From JALORV01 sp963707445 (GTDB lineage: Bacteria; Pseudomonadota; Gammaproteobacteria; Burkholderiales; Burkholderiaceae_F), in contig CAVPPW010000007.1 in the NCBI GenBank assembly GCA_963707445.1, forward strand, positions 226,856-290,855: a stretch of 64,000 nucleotides of DNA, written 5' to 3'. Below the pieces are notes generated by a model. The model worked only from the letters and a program-made list of their open reading frames with translations, searched no databases and was not told the DNA's origin. A program made the translations under genes and the position numbers. Within the stretch, counting starts at the first letter, position 1, and every line of letters begins with the position of its first letter. This document shows, one piece after another, positions 30,084 to 40,620 of the stretch.

Positions 30084-30753
30084 ATGAACCATCGCCCGCG
30101 CCAGCTGGCCCTCGACCTCGTCCAGCCGCTGCGCCCCTCGCTCGACAACTTCGTCGTCGGCCGCAATGCCGAGGTCGTCGCCGCGTTGCGCGCGCTCGTT
30201 GATGGCTACGATGAGCGCTTCGTGCTGCTCTGGGGCATGGAAGGCAGCGGGCGCAGCCACCTGCTGCGTGCAGTGGCCGCAACTGGGACAAGCTGCTGGA
30301 TCGATCCCGCGGCCAGCGCGCCGGCCTTCGACCCGCGCGTGCGCCTGTATGTCGCCGATGACGTCGACCGTTACGACCCCCGGCTGCAGCAGGCGCTTTT
30401 CGTGCTGCAGAACGAGGTGCGCGCCGCGCGCAATGCCGTGCTGCTGGCGAGCGCGAGCGCGCCGCCGGGCCAGTTGGCGCTCCGCGACGACGTTCGCACG
30501 CGGCTGGCGTGGGGCCTCGTCTACCAGCTGCACGGACTGACCGACGCGGAGAAGGAGGACGCGCTGCGCACGCATGCACAGTCGCGCGGCATAGAACTGC
30601 CGCCCGAGGTCCTGCACTACCTGATGACGCACATGCCGCGCGACCTGAGCACGCAGGTCGCCATTCTCGACGCGCTCGACAGCTACGCGCTCGCGGCGCA
30701 GCGGGCGATCACCGTGCCACTGATTCGCGAGTGGTCGCAGGCCCCTTGCGTAG
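30084..30753 (+). CDS. hda: DnaA regulatory inactivator Hda
   Basis: About 223 residues. AAA+ protein related to DnaA that, with the sliding clamp, promotes DnaA-ATP hydrolysis. The N-terminus RQLALDLVQPLRPSLDNFVVG contains the clamp-binding motif QLALDL. The Walker A-like segment is WGMEGSGRSHLLRA, the Walker B-like segment is RLYVADDVDRYD, and the tail is TVPLIREWSQA. In the raw sequence the frame runs into the next gene. Removing one C from a CCCC run near 30744 ends it at TAG 30751-30753. Confidence 0.9.
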
Positions 30754-30763
30754 AATCTGCGCA

Positions 30764-31439
30764 ATGCAGCTGGCGCTCTTCGACCTCGATCACACGCTGC
30801 TGCCGATCGACAGTGCGGACACCTGGTCGCACCACGTCGTACGTCGCGGCGGCCTCGACCGCGGCGACCTACACCGCGCGCATTGAGCATTTCGCGCAGG
30901 ATTACCGCGCCGGCACGTTCGATGTCGACGCCTACGTGCGCTTCCAGATGGAGCTGCTCGCGGCCTTCCCGCGCGAGGAACTCGACGCCTGGCACGCCGA
31001 GTTCATGCAGCGCCATGTGACACCCGCGATGCGCGAGCAGGCGCGGCGGCTGGTCGACGGCCATCGCCGCCGCGGCGACGAACTGGCGCTGGTCACCGGC
31101 ACCAATGCCTACGTCGTCACGCCGATCGCGCGGGCGTTCGGCATCGACCACGTGCTGGCGGTCGAGCCCGAGCAGCATGCGGGCCAGTTCACCGGCGGCG
31201 TCGTCGGCACGCACACGTACCAGGACGGCAAGGTGCGCAAGGTCGAGGAATGGCTGGCCGCGCGCGGCCATTCGCTGGCCGACACCGTCACGACCTTTTA
31301 CAGCGACTCGATCAACGATCTGCCGCTGCTCGAGCGCGTCACGCATCCCGTCGTCACCAACGGCGACGCGCGGTTGCAGGCGATTGCGCGCGAGCGCGGC
31401 TGGCCGACGCTCCAGCTGTTCGAGGCCGCCGATGCCTGA
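30764..31439 (+). CDS. HAD-family phosphatase (SerB/HisB-N-like, Cof-independent subfamily IB)
   Basis: About 224 residues with one extra C near 30871. Motif I is LALFDLDHTLLPIDS (nucleophile Asp and general-acid Asp), motif II is LALVTGTNAYVV, and the motif III/IV region is KVRKVEEW with YSDSINDLPLLERV. The capping domain places it near phosphoserine-phosphatase-like or PGPase-like HAD-IB enzymes. In Burkholderiales this gene regularly sits between hda and pcnB; its physiological substrate is not certain. Confidence 0.85.
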
Positions 31440-31466
31440 GCGCAGTCCTGGCCGACGTCGGATCGC

Positions 31467-32846
31467 ATGATCAAGCGCGTCATCGAGCGGGTGTCGACGC
31501 TCTTTAAGCGACGCCCGCCCCGGCCGCGGGAGCCGAAGCGTATCGGTGCCGCGGACCACGGCATCAACCAGGAACTGGTCGCGCGCTCGGCGCTCCGCGT
31601 CTGCGAGACGCTGCAGAAGGCGGGGCACCGCGCCTACCTCGTCGGCGGCGCCGTGCGCGACCTGCTGCTCGGCATCGCGCCCAAGGACTTCGACGTTGCG
31701 ACCGACGCCACGCCGGAGCAGATCAAGTCGCATTTCCGCCGCGCCATCATCATCGGTCGCCGCTTTCGCCTGGTGCATGTGATGTTCGGCCAGGAGACGA
31801 TCGAGGTGTCGACGTTCCGTGCGCTCGACAACCCCGACCGCAAGACCGACGAACACGGCCGCGTGCTGGCGGACAATCTTTTCGGCGAGCAGCACGAGGA
31901 CGCCGCGCGGCGCGACTTCAGCGTCAACGCGCTGTATTACGACCCGTCCACCCGCGAGGTGATCGACTATCACGACGGCGTCAAGGATCTGCGGCGCAAG
32001 CGGTTGCGCATGATCGGCGATCCCGAAACGCGTTACCGCGAAGATCCGGTGCGGATGCTGCGGGCTGTGCGCTTTGCCGCCAAGCTCGGCTTCGATATCG
32101 ACGAGGCGACCCGCGAGCCGATCCCGCGGCTGGCGACGCTGATTGAGAACGTTCCGGCCGCCCGCCTCTTCGACGAGATGCTGAAGCTGCTGAGCAGCGG
32201 GCATTCCGTCGCCTGCATCACGCGCCTTCGGATGGAGGGTCTGCATCACGGGCTGCTGCCGCTGCTCGACGTGATTCTCGAGCAGCCCGCCGGCGAGCGC
32301 TTCGTGCTGCAGGCGCTGGCGCGCACCGACGAGCGCGTCCGCGCCGGCAAGTCGATTTCCCCGGGGTTCCTGTTCGCGACGCTGCTCTGGCACGACGTGC
32401 TGGTGAAGTGGAAGGCCCGCACCGCACGCGACGAGCATCGGATTCCGGCGCTCAACAGCGCGATCGACGACACGCTCGACGTGCAGACCGAGAAGCTCGC
32501 GATCCAGCGTCGCTTCGTCTCCGACATGCGCGAGATTTGGGGCCTGCAGCCCCGCTTCGAGCGCCGCAGCGGACGCTCGGCGTTTCGGTTGCTCGAGCAC
32601 CTGCGCTTCCGTGCCGGTTATGATTTCCTGCTGCTGCGCGCCGCGGCCGACGAAGTGCCGGCCGAGTTGGCGGACTGGTGGACCCGGTTCGCGCACGCAG
32701 GGGTGGAAGAGCGCGAAACGCTGGTGCAGGAGGCGTCGCGCGATGGGAGCTCGGAGGGGGCAGGAAGAAAAAGGCGGCGGCGTTCGCGCGGCGGTGGCGC
32801 GAAACGCGAGCCGGTCGTTATTGACAGCGGCAGCAGCGAGGCTTGA
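31467..32846 (+). CDS. pcnB: Poly(A) polymerase I
   Basis: 459 residues, intact. Nucleotidyltransferase of the tRNA-nucleotidyltransferase superfamily that polyadenylates RNA 3' ends. Catalytic block AYLVGGAVRDLLLGIAPKDF with the DFDVAT aspartates, the third acid in IEVSTFRA, and RDFSVNALYYDP. The RNA-binding helices carry RYREDPVRMLRAVRFAAKLG. The C-terminus is Arg/Lys/Gly-rich (RKRRRRSRGGGAKREP), as usual. The stop overlaps the folK TTG (TTGA). Confidence 0.95.
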   Translation: MIKRVIERVSTLFKRRPPRPREPKRIGAADHGINQELVARSALRVCETLQKAGHRAYLVGGAVRDLLLGIAPKDFDVATDATPEQIKSHFRRAIIIGRRFRLVHVMFGQETIEVSTFRALDNPDRKTDEHGRVLADNLFGEQHEDAARRDFSVNALYYDPSTREVIDYHDGVKDLRRKRLRMIGDPETRYREDPVRMLRAVRFAAKLGFDIDEATREPIPRLATLIENVPAARLFDEMLKLLSSGHSVACITRLRMEGLHHGLLPLLDVILEQPAGERFVLQALARTDERVRAGKSISPGFLFATLLWHDVLVKWKARTARDEHRIPALNSAIDDTLDVQTEKLAIQRRFVSDMREIWGLQPRFERRSGRSAFRLLEHLRFRAGYDFLLLRAAADEVPAELADWWTRFAHAGVEERETLVQEASRDGSSEGAGRKRRRRSRGGGAKREPVVIDSGSSEA

Positions 32847-33355
32847 CGAAGCTTGTGAAGCGCATCGCATACATCGGGCTCGGTTCGAACCAGGGCGAGA
32901 TCGTCGAGGCACTGAACTCGGCGATCGAGTCGCTGCGTTCGATCGAGCAGACCGATGTGGTCGCGGTCTCGCCGTTCTACCGCTCAGCTCCGATCGATGC
33001 ACCAGGGCCGGACTTTCTCAATGCAGTCGCCAAGGTCGAAACCGCGCTCGAGCCCTACGCCTTGCTGCTGCACCTGTTGGACATCGAGCTGATGCTGGGG
33101 CGCAAGCGACGCGGGCTGAAGAAGAATGCGCCGCGCAACGTCGATCTCGACCTGCTGCTGGTCGGCGACATGATCATTCAGAGCACGCCACTGACGCTGC
33201 CGCACCCCCGCCTGCACCTGCGCGCCTTCGTGCTGCGCCCGCTGCTCGACCTCGCACCGGAGATCCGCATCCCCGGCCAGGGCCCGGCCGCAGCGTTCCT
33301 GGACGCGGTCGAGGATCAGAAGGTCGAGCCGCTCGAGGCGCCGGCCGCGCCCTGA
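32843..33355 (+). CDS. folK: 2-amino-4-hydroxy-6-hydroxymethyldihydropteridine diphosphokinase
   Basis: 170 residues, intact. It transfers pyrophosphate from ATP to hydroxymethyldihydropterin in folate synthesis. Signature elements: IAYIGLGSNQGEI, VSPFYRSAPIDAPGPDFLNA, and the metal-binding NVDLDLLLVGD. The start is either TTG 32843 overlapping pcnB or GTG 32855 (MKRIAYIGLG); the latter gives the usual N-terminus. Confidence 0.93.
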   Translation: MTKLVKRIAYIGLGSNQGEIVEALNSAIESLRSIEQTDVVAVSPFYRSAPIDAPGPDFLNAVAKVETALEPYALLLHLLDIELMLGRKRRGLKKNAPRNVDLDLLLVGDMIIQSTPLTLPHPRLHLRAFVLRPLLDLAPEIRIPGQGPAAAFLDAVEDQKVEPLEAPAAP

Positions 33356-33463
33356 CTCCGAATAGCGCATGCCGGCCCATCGGTCGTCATGCCGGCAACG
33401 CTGCCGACCGCCCCGGAACGTCGCCCCCACCGTCGCCGCCCACGTCGACCCGAGGACCCTTGA

Positions 33464-34106
33464 GTGATCGCCGGCCGTTACCGCTACGTTGCAATCGAAG
33501 GCCCGATCGGTGCGGGCAAGACCTCGCTCGCGCAGAAGCTGGCCCGGCACTACGGGGCGCAGACACTGCTCGAAAAGCCCGAAGCGAACCCGTTTCTCGA
33601 GCGGTTTTACGCGGATCGCGCACGCTATGCGCTGCCGACACAGCTTTACTTCCTGTTCCAGCGCGTGCAGCAGCTCGCCGAGCTGCGACAGCTCGACCTG
33701 TTCCGCGATCTGCTGTTCGCGGATTTCCTGCTCGACAAGGATCCGCTGTTTGCGCGCCTGACGCTTGCCGACGACGAACTGCGTCTGTACGAGCAGATCC
33801 TCGCGCAACTACGGCCGCAGACCCCGCCGCCCGACCTGGTGATCTGCGCTGCAGGCTGCACCCGCGACGCTGGCCGAGCGCGTACTCAGGCGCGGCAACC
33901 CGATCGAGGCCCGCGTCAGCGAGGAATATCTTGCGGCGCTGGTGGAAAGTTATGCAAACTTCTTCCACCATTATGACGAGGCGCCGGTGCTGATCGTGAA
34001 TACCGAGCATCTGAACCCGATCGACAACGATTCCGACTTCGGCCTGCTGCTCGATCGCATCGGACGGCTGCGCGGCCGGCGCGAATACTTCAACCTCGCG
34101 GCATGA
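33464..34106 (+). CDS. Deoxynucleoside kinase (dAdo/dGuo kinase type)
   Basis: About 213 residues. P-loop AIEGPIGAGKTSLAQKLA, substrate region LEKPEANPFLERFYADRARYALPTQ (conserved ERF motif), and lid ATLAERVLRRGNP. It salvages deoxynucleosides. GTG start at 33464. One extra G near 33848 breaks the frame (VIC then LQAAPATLAER). It lies between folK and panB as in Burkholderiales. Confidence 0.9.
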
Positions 34107-34132
34107 GCGCGATGCGACGATGAAAGCACTGC

Positions 34133-34964
34133 GTGAGCACGCACCCGCAGACTGCCGAGACAACCGCGCGCAAGCCGGTCACGCTGCCGCGGCTGCGCGA
34201 GATGCGCACGGCAGGCGAGCCGATCGCGATGCTCACCTGCTACGACGCGAGCTTCGCGCGGCTGCTCGACGCGGCCGGCGTCGACTGCGTGCTGGTCGGC
34301 GATTCGCTCGGCATGGTGATCCAGGGGCTCGACTCGACCCTGCCGGTGACCCTCGACGAGGTCGCCTATCACACCGCTGCGTCGCGCGCGGCCTGCAGGC
34401 GCGCCTGGCTGATCGCCGACATGCCCTTCGGCAGCTACCAGCAGGGGCCCGAGCAGGCGTTCGCCAACGCCGTGCAGCTGATGCAGGCGGGCGCGCACAT
34501 GGTCAAGCTCGAAGGCGGCGCCTGGCTCGGCCGACGGTCGCCTTCCTGGTCGAGCGCGGCATCCCGGTGTGCGCGCACCTCGGCCTGACGCCGCAGTCGG
34601 TGCACGCGCTGGGCGGCTACCGCATCCAGGGGCGCAGCGAGGACGACGCCGGACCGGCTGATCGCCGATGCGCGCGCGCTCGACGCCGCCGGCGCCGCGA
34701 TGCTGGTGCTCGAGCTGATCCCGGCGGCGCTGCCGCGCGGGTCAACGGCTGCGCGTCAGCATGCCGACGATCGGCATCGGCGCCGGCGTCGACGTGTCGG
34801 GCCAGGTGCTGGTGCTGCACGACATGCTCGACGTCTATCCGGGCCGCAAGCCGCGCTTCGTGCGCAACTTCATGCAGGGCCAGCCCAGCATCGCTGCCGC
34901 CCTCGCAGCCTATGTTGAGGCGGTGAAGGAGCGGCGCTTTCCGGCGCCCGAGCACACGTACTGA
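34133..34964 (+). CDS. panB: 3-methyl-2-oxobutanoate hydroxymethyltransferase, frameshifted
   Basis: About 277 codons. First committed step of pantothenate synthesis, forming ketopantoate. GTG start at 34133. Motifs: MLTCYDASFARLLDAAGVD, LVGDSLGMVIQG, DMPFGSYQ, VKLEGGAW, VCAHLGLTPQSVH, PTIGIGAGVDVSGQVLVLHD. At least three indels, near 34530, 34650 and 34745. The second fits one extra G before DRLIADARAL. Downstream panC completes the pathway pair. Confidence 0.92.
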
Positions 34965-35001
34965 GCCGCGCGGCCGGACGACGGCGTCGGGCGGTCTTCT
35001 C

Positions 35002-35007
35002 TACAAT
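35002..35007 (+). promoter_or_regulatory. Candidate -10 box upstream of panC
   Basis: TACAAT lies 40 bases before the panC ATG, in the 83-base gap after panB. This suggests panC may have its own promoter besides read-through from panB. No strong -35 is visible. Confidence 0.3.
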
Positions 35008-35047
35008 CCGCGGCCTTGCCCCTGTTCCGCTCCGGCGGCCGCCGACC

Positions 35048-35891
35048 ATGAAAGTCGTTCACACGATCGAGGCCCTGCGCGACCAGTTGCGCGGACAGAA
35101 TCGCATCTCGTTCGTGCCGACGATGGGCAATCTGCACGCGGCGCACCTGTCGCTGATGGCGATGGCGCACCAGCACGGCGATCCGGTCGTCGCTTCGATC
35201 TTCGTCAACCGGCTGCAGTTCGGCCCGAACGAGGACTTCGACAAGTATCCCCGCACGCTGCAGGACGACATCGACAAGCTGCAGCAGCAGAACCGCGTCT
35301 ACGTGCTGTTCGCGCCGAACGAACAGGAGATGTATCCGGAGCCGCAGAATTACCGCGTGCAGCCGCCGCACGATCTCGGCGACATCCTCGAGGGCGAGTT
35401 CCGACCGGGCTTTTTCGTCGGCGTCAGCACCGTGGTGCTGAAGCTGTTTTCCTGCGTGCAGCCGCGCGTAGCGGTGTTCGGCAAGAAGGACTACCAGCAG
35501 TTGATGATCGTGCGCAACATGTGCCGGCAGTTCGCGCTGCCGACCGAGATCGTCCCGCACGAGACGGTCCGCGACGCCGACGGCCTGGCGCTGTCGTCGC
35601 GCAACCGCTTCCTGAGCGAAGCCGAACGCAAGGAGGCGCCGCGCCTCTACGCGCACGCTGAACGCGGTGCGCGACCGCATCCGCGGCGGCGAGACCGATG
35701 TCGCACGCATCGAGCACGACGCGGTGCGCGAACTTGCGGCCGCGGGCTGGAAGGTCGACTATGTCTCCGTGCGGCGCCGGCGCGACCTGAAGCCGCCAGA
35801 GGGCGACGAGGTGCACGCCGGCGAGCTGCTCGTCGTGCTGGCGGCCGCCAAGCTCGGCACCACTCGCCTGATCGACAACCTGGAGATCTGA
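35048..35891 (+). CDS. panC: Pantothenate synthetase
   Basis: About 280 residues. It joins pantoate and beta-alanine via pantoyl-adenylate. The nucleotide-binding block is VPTMGNLHAAHLSLM (a variant of the usual GxLHxGH), then IFVNRLQFGPNEDFDKYPRT, FFVGVSTVVLKLF, AVFGKKDYQQLMIVR, and DGLALSSRN with the catalytic SSRN. One extra C near 35658 breaks the frame. The stop overlaps the RDD gene start (TGATG). Confidence 0.93.
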
Positions 35892-36359
35892 TGGCGCCGA
35901 ACGAGGGCATGCAGTACGTCGGCTTCTGGGCGCGCGTGCTGGCGGCGCTGATCGACAGCGTGCTGATCCTGCTGGTCATTGCCCCGCTGCTCTACTGGTT
36001 CTACGGGCCGGCGTACTTCGCCCCGATGCTCGACTCGCTTTACGGCCCCGCGTCCTCCGCCGGTGCGGAGCTCCGGTTCTGCCGAGTTCCTGCTCAACTG
36101 GGTGTTCCCGGCGATCGCGGTGATCGTCTTCTGGATTTATCGGCAGGCGACGCCCGGAAAGATGATCATCGGCGCAAGGATCGTCGATGCGAATACCGGC
36201 GGCCCGCCGTCGACGGGGCAGCTGATCGGCCGTTACTTCGGCTACTACGTGTCGATGATCCCGCTCTTCCTCGGCATGATCTGGGTCGCGTTCGACGCGC
36301 GCAAGCAGGGCTGGCACGACAAGCTCGCCGGCACCGTGGTGATCAGGAACCGACGCTGA
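35891..36359 (+). CDS. RDD-family membrane protein
   Basis: About 155 residues with three hydrophobic segments. The RDD domain begins VGFWARVLAALIDSVLILLV (Arg and two Asp positions in the first helix), continues AIAVIVFWIYRQATPGKMI and ends WHDKLAGTVVIRNRR. One extra G near 36069 breaks the frame. Transport roles have been proposed for some family members; none can be assigned here. Overlaps panC by one base. Confidence 0.85.
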
Positions 36360-36411
36360 CGCGCAGGCGGTTTTCGCTTGCCACCCGCTTTCGGAGATAA
36401 TCGCCGCCCGC

Positions 36412-36498
36412 GCCGGGATGGCGGAACTGGTAGACGCACGGGACTCAAAATCCCGCGGTAGCAATACCGTAAGGGTTCGATTCCCTTTCCCGGCACCA
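36412..36498 (+). tRNA. tRNA-Leu (anticodon CAA), CCA encoded
   Basis: Class II tRNA with a long variable arm. The acceptor GCCGGGA pairs with TTCCCGGC, the discriminator is A and CCA is encoded at the end. The anticodon arm is CGGGA-CTCAAAA-TCCCG, giving CAA for UUG codons. T arm GGGTTCGATTCCC. A GATAAT element at 36396-36401 may be its -10 box. Confidence 0.95.
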
Positions 36499-36604
36499 CG
36501 CTAAACGCGGCCAGCATTTGCAGCGCGGGCCGCCAATCCAGGCCGCCGAAGGCGGCCCGCCACGTGCGAGCGCGGCACGCGTCGCGTACCGAGGCGAAGG
36601 ACTC

Positions 36605-37659
36605 ATGGCCGGTCAAGCCATTGCCGAACGCGAGCTCACGCTCGCGGACTTCGATTTCGAACTGCCCGCCGAACTGATCGCGCAGCATCCGCTGCCCGAT
36701 CGCGCCGCGAGCCGGCTGCTGCACGTCGCGGCACGGGCGCCTCGTCGACCTCACTTCGGCGACATGCTCGAGCTGCTCGATCGCGATGACCTGCTCGTCT
36801 TCAACGACACGCGCGTGATCAAGGCGCGGCTGTTCGGGCACAAGCCGAGCGGCGGCAAGGTCGAGGTGCTGGTCGAGCGCGTGCCGGAACCGACGCTCGC
36901 GCTGGCGCTGGTGCGCACCAGCCACAAGCCAGCGCCGCGGCAGCCGGTTTGTCTTCGATGCAGGCGTCGAAGCGACGGTCGAAGGCCGGCGCGACGACTT
37001 CTTCGAGCTGCGCTTCAACCGCGACGTGCTCGCGGTCCTCGACGCGCAGCGGCCACGTGCCGCTGCCGCCGTACATCACGCATCGCCGACAGCGCCGCCG
37101 ACGCCGAGCGCTACCAGACCGTCTACGCCGCGCGGCCGGGCGCCGTCGCGGCGCCGACCGCCGGCCTGCACTTCACGCCCGACCTGCTGGACTGCCTGCA
37201 TGCGCGCGGCGTCGCAGCTCGGCACGCTCACGCTGCACGTCGGCGCCGGCACGTTCCAGCCGGTGCGCAGCGAGCGACTGGCCGAGCACCGCATGCACAC
37301 GGAGCGCTACGAGATCTCCGACGGCACCGCCGCCGCCGTCAACGCGGCGCGCCGCGCCGGGCGGCGCGTCGTCGCGGTCGGCACGACCAGCCTGCGCGCG
37401 CTCGAGTCGGCCGCGCGCGACGACGGCGTCGTGCGGGCGGGCGGCCGCGGAAACCGCGCTCTTCATCACGCCGGGCTACCGGTTCCGCGTCGTCGACCGG
37501 CTGATCACGAATTTCCACCTGCCGAAGTCGACGCTGCTGATGCTGGTCTCCGCGTTCGCCGGTGTCGAAACGATCCGTCCGGCGTATGCGCACGCGATCG
37601 CCGCGCGCTACCGCTTCTTCAGCTACGGCGACGCGATGCTGCTCGAGCGTGCACGATGA
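36605..37659 (+). CDS. queA: S-adenosylmethionine:tRNA ribosyltransferase-isomerase, heavily frameshifted
   Basis: It converts preQ1 in tRNA to epoxyqueuosine. About 350 residues after repair. Blocks in different frames: DFDFELPAELIAQHPLPDRA, LLVFNDTRVIKARLFGHK, GHVPLPPYI, RYQTVYAARPGAVAAPTAGLHFTP, LTLHVGAGTFQPVRSE, VVAVGTTSLRALESA, ETALFITPGYRFRVVD, TNFHLPKSTLLMLVSAFAG. At least four indels (about 36946, 37055, 37215 and 37440); the first fits one extra C. The stop overlaps the tgt start (ATGA). Confidence 0.92.
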
Positions 37660-38801
37660 GCGCCCGGCTTCGAGCTGCTCGCCAGCGACGGCGCCGCGCG
37701 GCGCGGCCGCCTGGTGCTCGGCCACGGGACGCGTCGAGACGCCGGCGTTCATGCCGGTCGGCACCTACGGCACCGTGAAGGCGATGGCGCCGGCCGAGCT
37801 CGTCGAGGCCGGCGCGCAGATCGTGCTCGGCAACACCTTCCACCTGTGGCTGCGGCCCGGGCTCGACGTGATCGGCGCGCACGGCGGACTGCATCGCTTC
37901 ATGGGCTGGGAGCGGCCGATCCTGACCGACTCCGGCGGCTTCCAGGTGTTCTCGCTCGGACCGCTGCGCAAGATCGCCGAAGAAGGCGTCCGGTTCGCCT
38001 CGCCGGTCAACGGCGATCGCCTGTTCCTCGACCCCCGAGGAGTCGATGCGGATCCAGACCGTGCTGGACTCGGACGTCGCGATGGTGTTCGACGAGTGCA
38101 CACCGTACGAGCTCGCCGGCCGCCCGGCGACCCAGATGAGGCGGCCGCGTCGATGCGGCTGTCGCTGCGCTGGGCGCAGCGCAGCCGCGACGAGTTCGAG
38201 CGTCTGGGCGAGGCCCGCGGCGGCCGCAATGCGCTCTTCGGCATCGTGCAGGGCGGCATGTACGAGCCGCTGCGCGACGAGTCGCTCGACGGACTCGTCG
38301 ATATCGGCTTCGACGGCTATGCGATCGGCGGCCTGTCGGTCGGCGAGCCCAAGGAGGACATGCTGCGGATCCTCGCGCACACCGCACCGAGGCTGCCGTC
38401 GATCGCGGCCGCGCTACCTGATGGGGGTCGGCACACCCGAGGATCTGCTCGACGGCATCGCCGCCGGCATCGACATGTTCGACTGCGTGATGCCGACGCG
38501 CAACGCCCGCAACGGCTGGCTCTTCACGCGCCATGGCGACCTGAAGCTGCGCAACGCCCGTTACCGCACCGACGTCGAACCCGTCGAACCCGGCTGCCCC
38601 TGTCCGACCTGTCGCCAGTTCAGCCGGGCCTACCTGCACCACCTGCAACGGGTCAACGAGATCCTCGGCGCGCGCTTGAACACCGTGCACAACCTGCATT
38701 TCTACCTCGGCCTGATGCGGGACGCGCGCGCGGCGATCGAGGTCGGCCGCTTCGAGGCCTTCCGCAGGGAATTCACAGAACAGCGCCGACGCGGCGTCTG
38801 A
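37656..38801 (+). CDS. tgt: Queuine/preQ1 tRNA-ribosyltransferase, heavily frameshifted
   Basis: It exchanges G34 for preQ1 in tRNAs with GUN anticodons. About 380 residues. Blocks: VETPAFMPVGTYGTVKAM, VLGNTFHLWLRPGLD, DSGGFQVFSLG with the catalytic Asp, SMRIQTVLDSDVAMVFDEC, ALFGIVQGGMYEPLR, YAIGGLSVGEP, GTPEDLLDGIAAGIDMFDC, and the zinc site CPCPTC with the downstream His. At least five indels; those near 37671, 37733 and 38035 each fit one extra base. Part of the queA-tgt-yajC-secD run. Confidence 0.93.
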
Positions 38802-38812
38802 GTACGAGCCCC

Positions 38813-38818
38813 TATAAT
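38813..38818 (+). promoter_or_regulatory. Consensus -10 box upstream of yajC
   Basis: TATAAT, 12 bases after the tgt stop and 64 bases before the yajC ATG. It may give the Sec genes their own promoter. The -35 region is not consensus. Confidence 0.4.
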
Positions 38819-38882
38819 CAGCCGTTTAGCCGCCGGCAATGCCCGGCGGCTGACTCATCCGCTCCATTCCGCGAGGAACCCG

Positions 38883-39231
38883 ATGTTCTTCATCGCCAAT
38901 GCCTATGCCCAAAGCGCTCCGGCCGCTCAACCCGGAGCCGAATCGTCGCTGATGTCGATCGGCTTCATGGTCGTGATCTTCGTCGTCTTCTACTTTCTGC
39001 TGATCCGCCCGCAGGTCAAGCGCCAGAAGGAACACAAGTCGATGGTCGACGCGCTCAACAAGGGCGACGAGGTCGTGACCGCCGGCGGCATCGTCGGCAA
39101 GATCACCGACATCGCCGACCAGTTCATCACGGTGCAGGTGGCATCGGTCAACGGCGCAGCCGGTCCACCTGTCGATGCAGCGGTCCGCCGTTCAGACGCT
39201 GCTGCCCAAGGGCACGGTCAAGTCGCTCTAG
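38883..39231 (+). CDS. yajC: Sec translocon accessory protein YajC
   Basis: About 115 residues. A single membrane helix (MSIGFMVVIFVVFYFLLI) is followed by RPQVKRQKEHKSMVDALNKG and the conserved DEVVTAGGIVGKI. One extra G near 39151 shifts the end. Without it the protein ends SAVQTLLPKGTVKSL with TAG at 39229-39231, as in other YajC proteins. The uncorrected frame runs on into secD, which explains an apparent fusion. Confidence 0.92.
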
Positions 39232-39301
39232 TTTGGTTCGCTTACAAGGCGCCTCGGTCGTTGTTCGTAGTGCCCACCCGGCCCGCTCCCGCCGTTGTCG
39301 T

Positions 39302-39379
39302 CGGCCCGGGCGCCCGGCCGCCCGAAGCCCGGGCCGCTAACTCCTCTCGACCGAGTGCACGTGCGCCGCGAAGCGGCGC
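39302..39379 (+). promoter_or_regulatory. Two strong hairpins in the secD leader
   Basis: The 170 bases between yajC and secD contain a perfect 10-base inverted repeat (CGGCCCGGGC at 39302-39311 and GCCCGGGCCG at 39327-39336) and a second one (GCGCCGC, GAA, GCGGCGC at 39363-39379). Neither is followed by a T run, so they are not typical terminators. They could affect mRNA stability or secD translation. Confidence 0.45.
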
Positions 39380-39401
39380 GTACACGAGGTCGAATCAAAC
39401 C

Positions 39402-40620
39402 ATGAATCGATATCCTCTCTGGAAGTACATCGTGATCGCGGTCGCGCTGCTGCTCGGCGCGATGTACATGCTGCCGAACTTCTTCGGCGAGTCGCCTGCG
39501 GTGCAGGTCTCGTCGGGCAAGTCGACGGTCAAGGTCGACGCCGCGCTGATGGCGCGCGTCGAGAACGTGCTGAAGGACGCCAAGCTGCCGACGACGGGCG
39601 TGTTCTTCGATACCTCGACGCTCAACTCGACCGTGCGCGCGCGTTTCGCCGACACCGATGTGCAGCTGCAGGCCAAGGACACGCTGCAGAAGGCGCTTAA
39701 CCCCAACCCCGAGGATCCGTCCTACGTCGTCGCGCTGAATTTGATCTCCAACACGCCGACCTGGCTCAAGAGCCTGCACGCGCTGCCGATGTATCTCGGT
39801 CTCGACCTGCGCGGCGGCGTGCACTTCCTGCTGCAGGTCGACATGCGTGCCGCGGTCGACAAGCGGCTCGAGACCTTCAGCTCGGACATCCGCACGCTGC
39901 TGCGCGAGAAGAACATCCGGCATGCGGGCATCAGCAAGTCCGCGACGGCGATCGAGATCAAGTTTCGCGACACGGAAACCCGTGTCCACGCCGAGGACCT
40001 GATCCGCGGGCAGCTGCGCGAGTTGACATTAAGAGAGGAAGGCACAGCCCCGGACCTGAGCCTGGTCGCGACGCTGTCCCCAGCCGCACAGAAGGAGATC
40101 CAGGACAGCGCGCTCAAGCAGAACATCACGACGCTGCATAACCGCGTCAACGAGCTGGGGGTGGCCGAGCCGGTGATCCAGCAGCAGGGCGCCGACCGCA
40201 TCGTCGTGCAGTTGCCCGGCGTCCAGGACGTCGCGCGCGCCAAGCAGATCCTCGGCCGCACGGCGACGCTCGAGATCCGCATGGTCGACCAGGAAGCGAT
40301 GGCGTCGGGCGCCGCCGGCGCGCTGACCGTGCCGGAGCGCAAGCCCGACGGGACGGTGATGCCGGTCACGCTGAAGCGCGAAGTGGTCGTCACCGGCAAC
40401 CAGCTCAACAACGCCTCGGCGACGATCGAGAGCCAGACGCAGCGTCCGGCGGTGTCAGTGCGGCTCGACGAGGCCGGAGGCCGGGCGATGCGCGCGATCA
40501 CGCGGGACAACATCGGCAAGCTGATGGCGATCGTCCTGTACGAGAAAGGCAAGGGCGAAGCGATCTCGGTGGCCCGCATCCAAGGGGAGTTCGGCAATCA
40601 GTTTCAGATCACCGGCAGCT
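39402..40620 (+). CDS. secD: Protein translocase subunit SecD, 3' end lost at a join
   Basis: The first 406 codons of SecD, which with SecF uses the proton gradient to assist protein export. TM1 is KYIVIAVALLLGAMYMLPNFF, shortened here as VIAVALLLGAMYMLPNFF. The conserved YLGLDLRGGVHFLLQVDM, HNRVNELGVAEPVIQQQG and VQLPGVQD blocks of the periplasmic domain are present. The family continues after FQITG with EA(x)LALLLRAGALAAP and five more membrane helices. Here the coding similarity stops at about 40,620 and a different gene begins. secF is absent for the same reason. Confidence 0.93.

Noticed and set aside
30084..31439. Apparent Hda-HAD phosphatase fusion
   Set aside because: The HAD start lies in another frame, and removing one C restores an Hda stop at 30751-30753; a second insertion brings the frames together again.
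29979..33002. A 1007-codon open frame on the minus strand across hda-pcnB-folK
   Set aside because: It is antisense to well-recognised genes, rich in Arg, His and Gln, and typical of shadow frames in GC-rich DNA.
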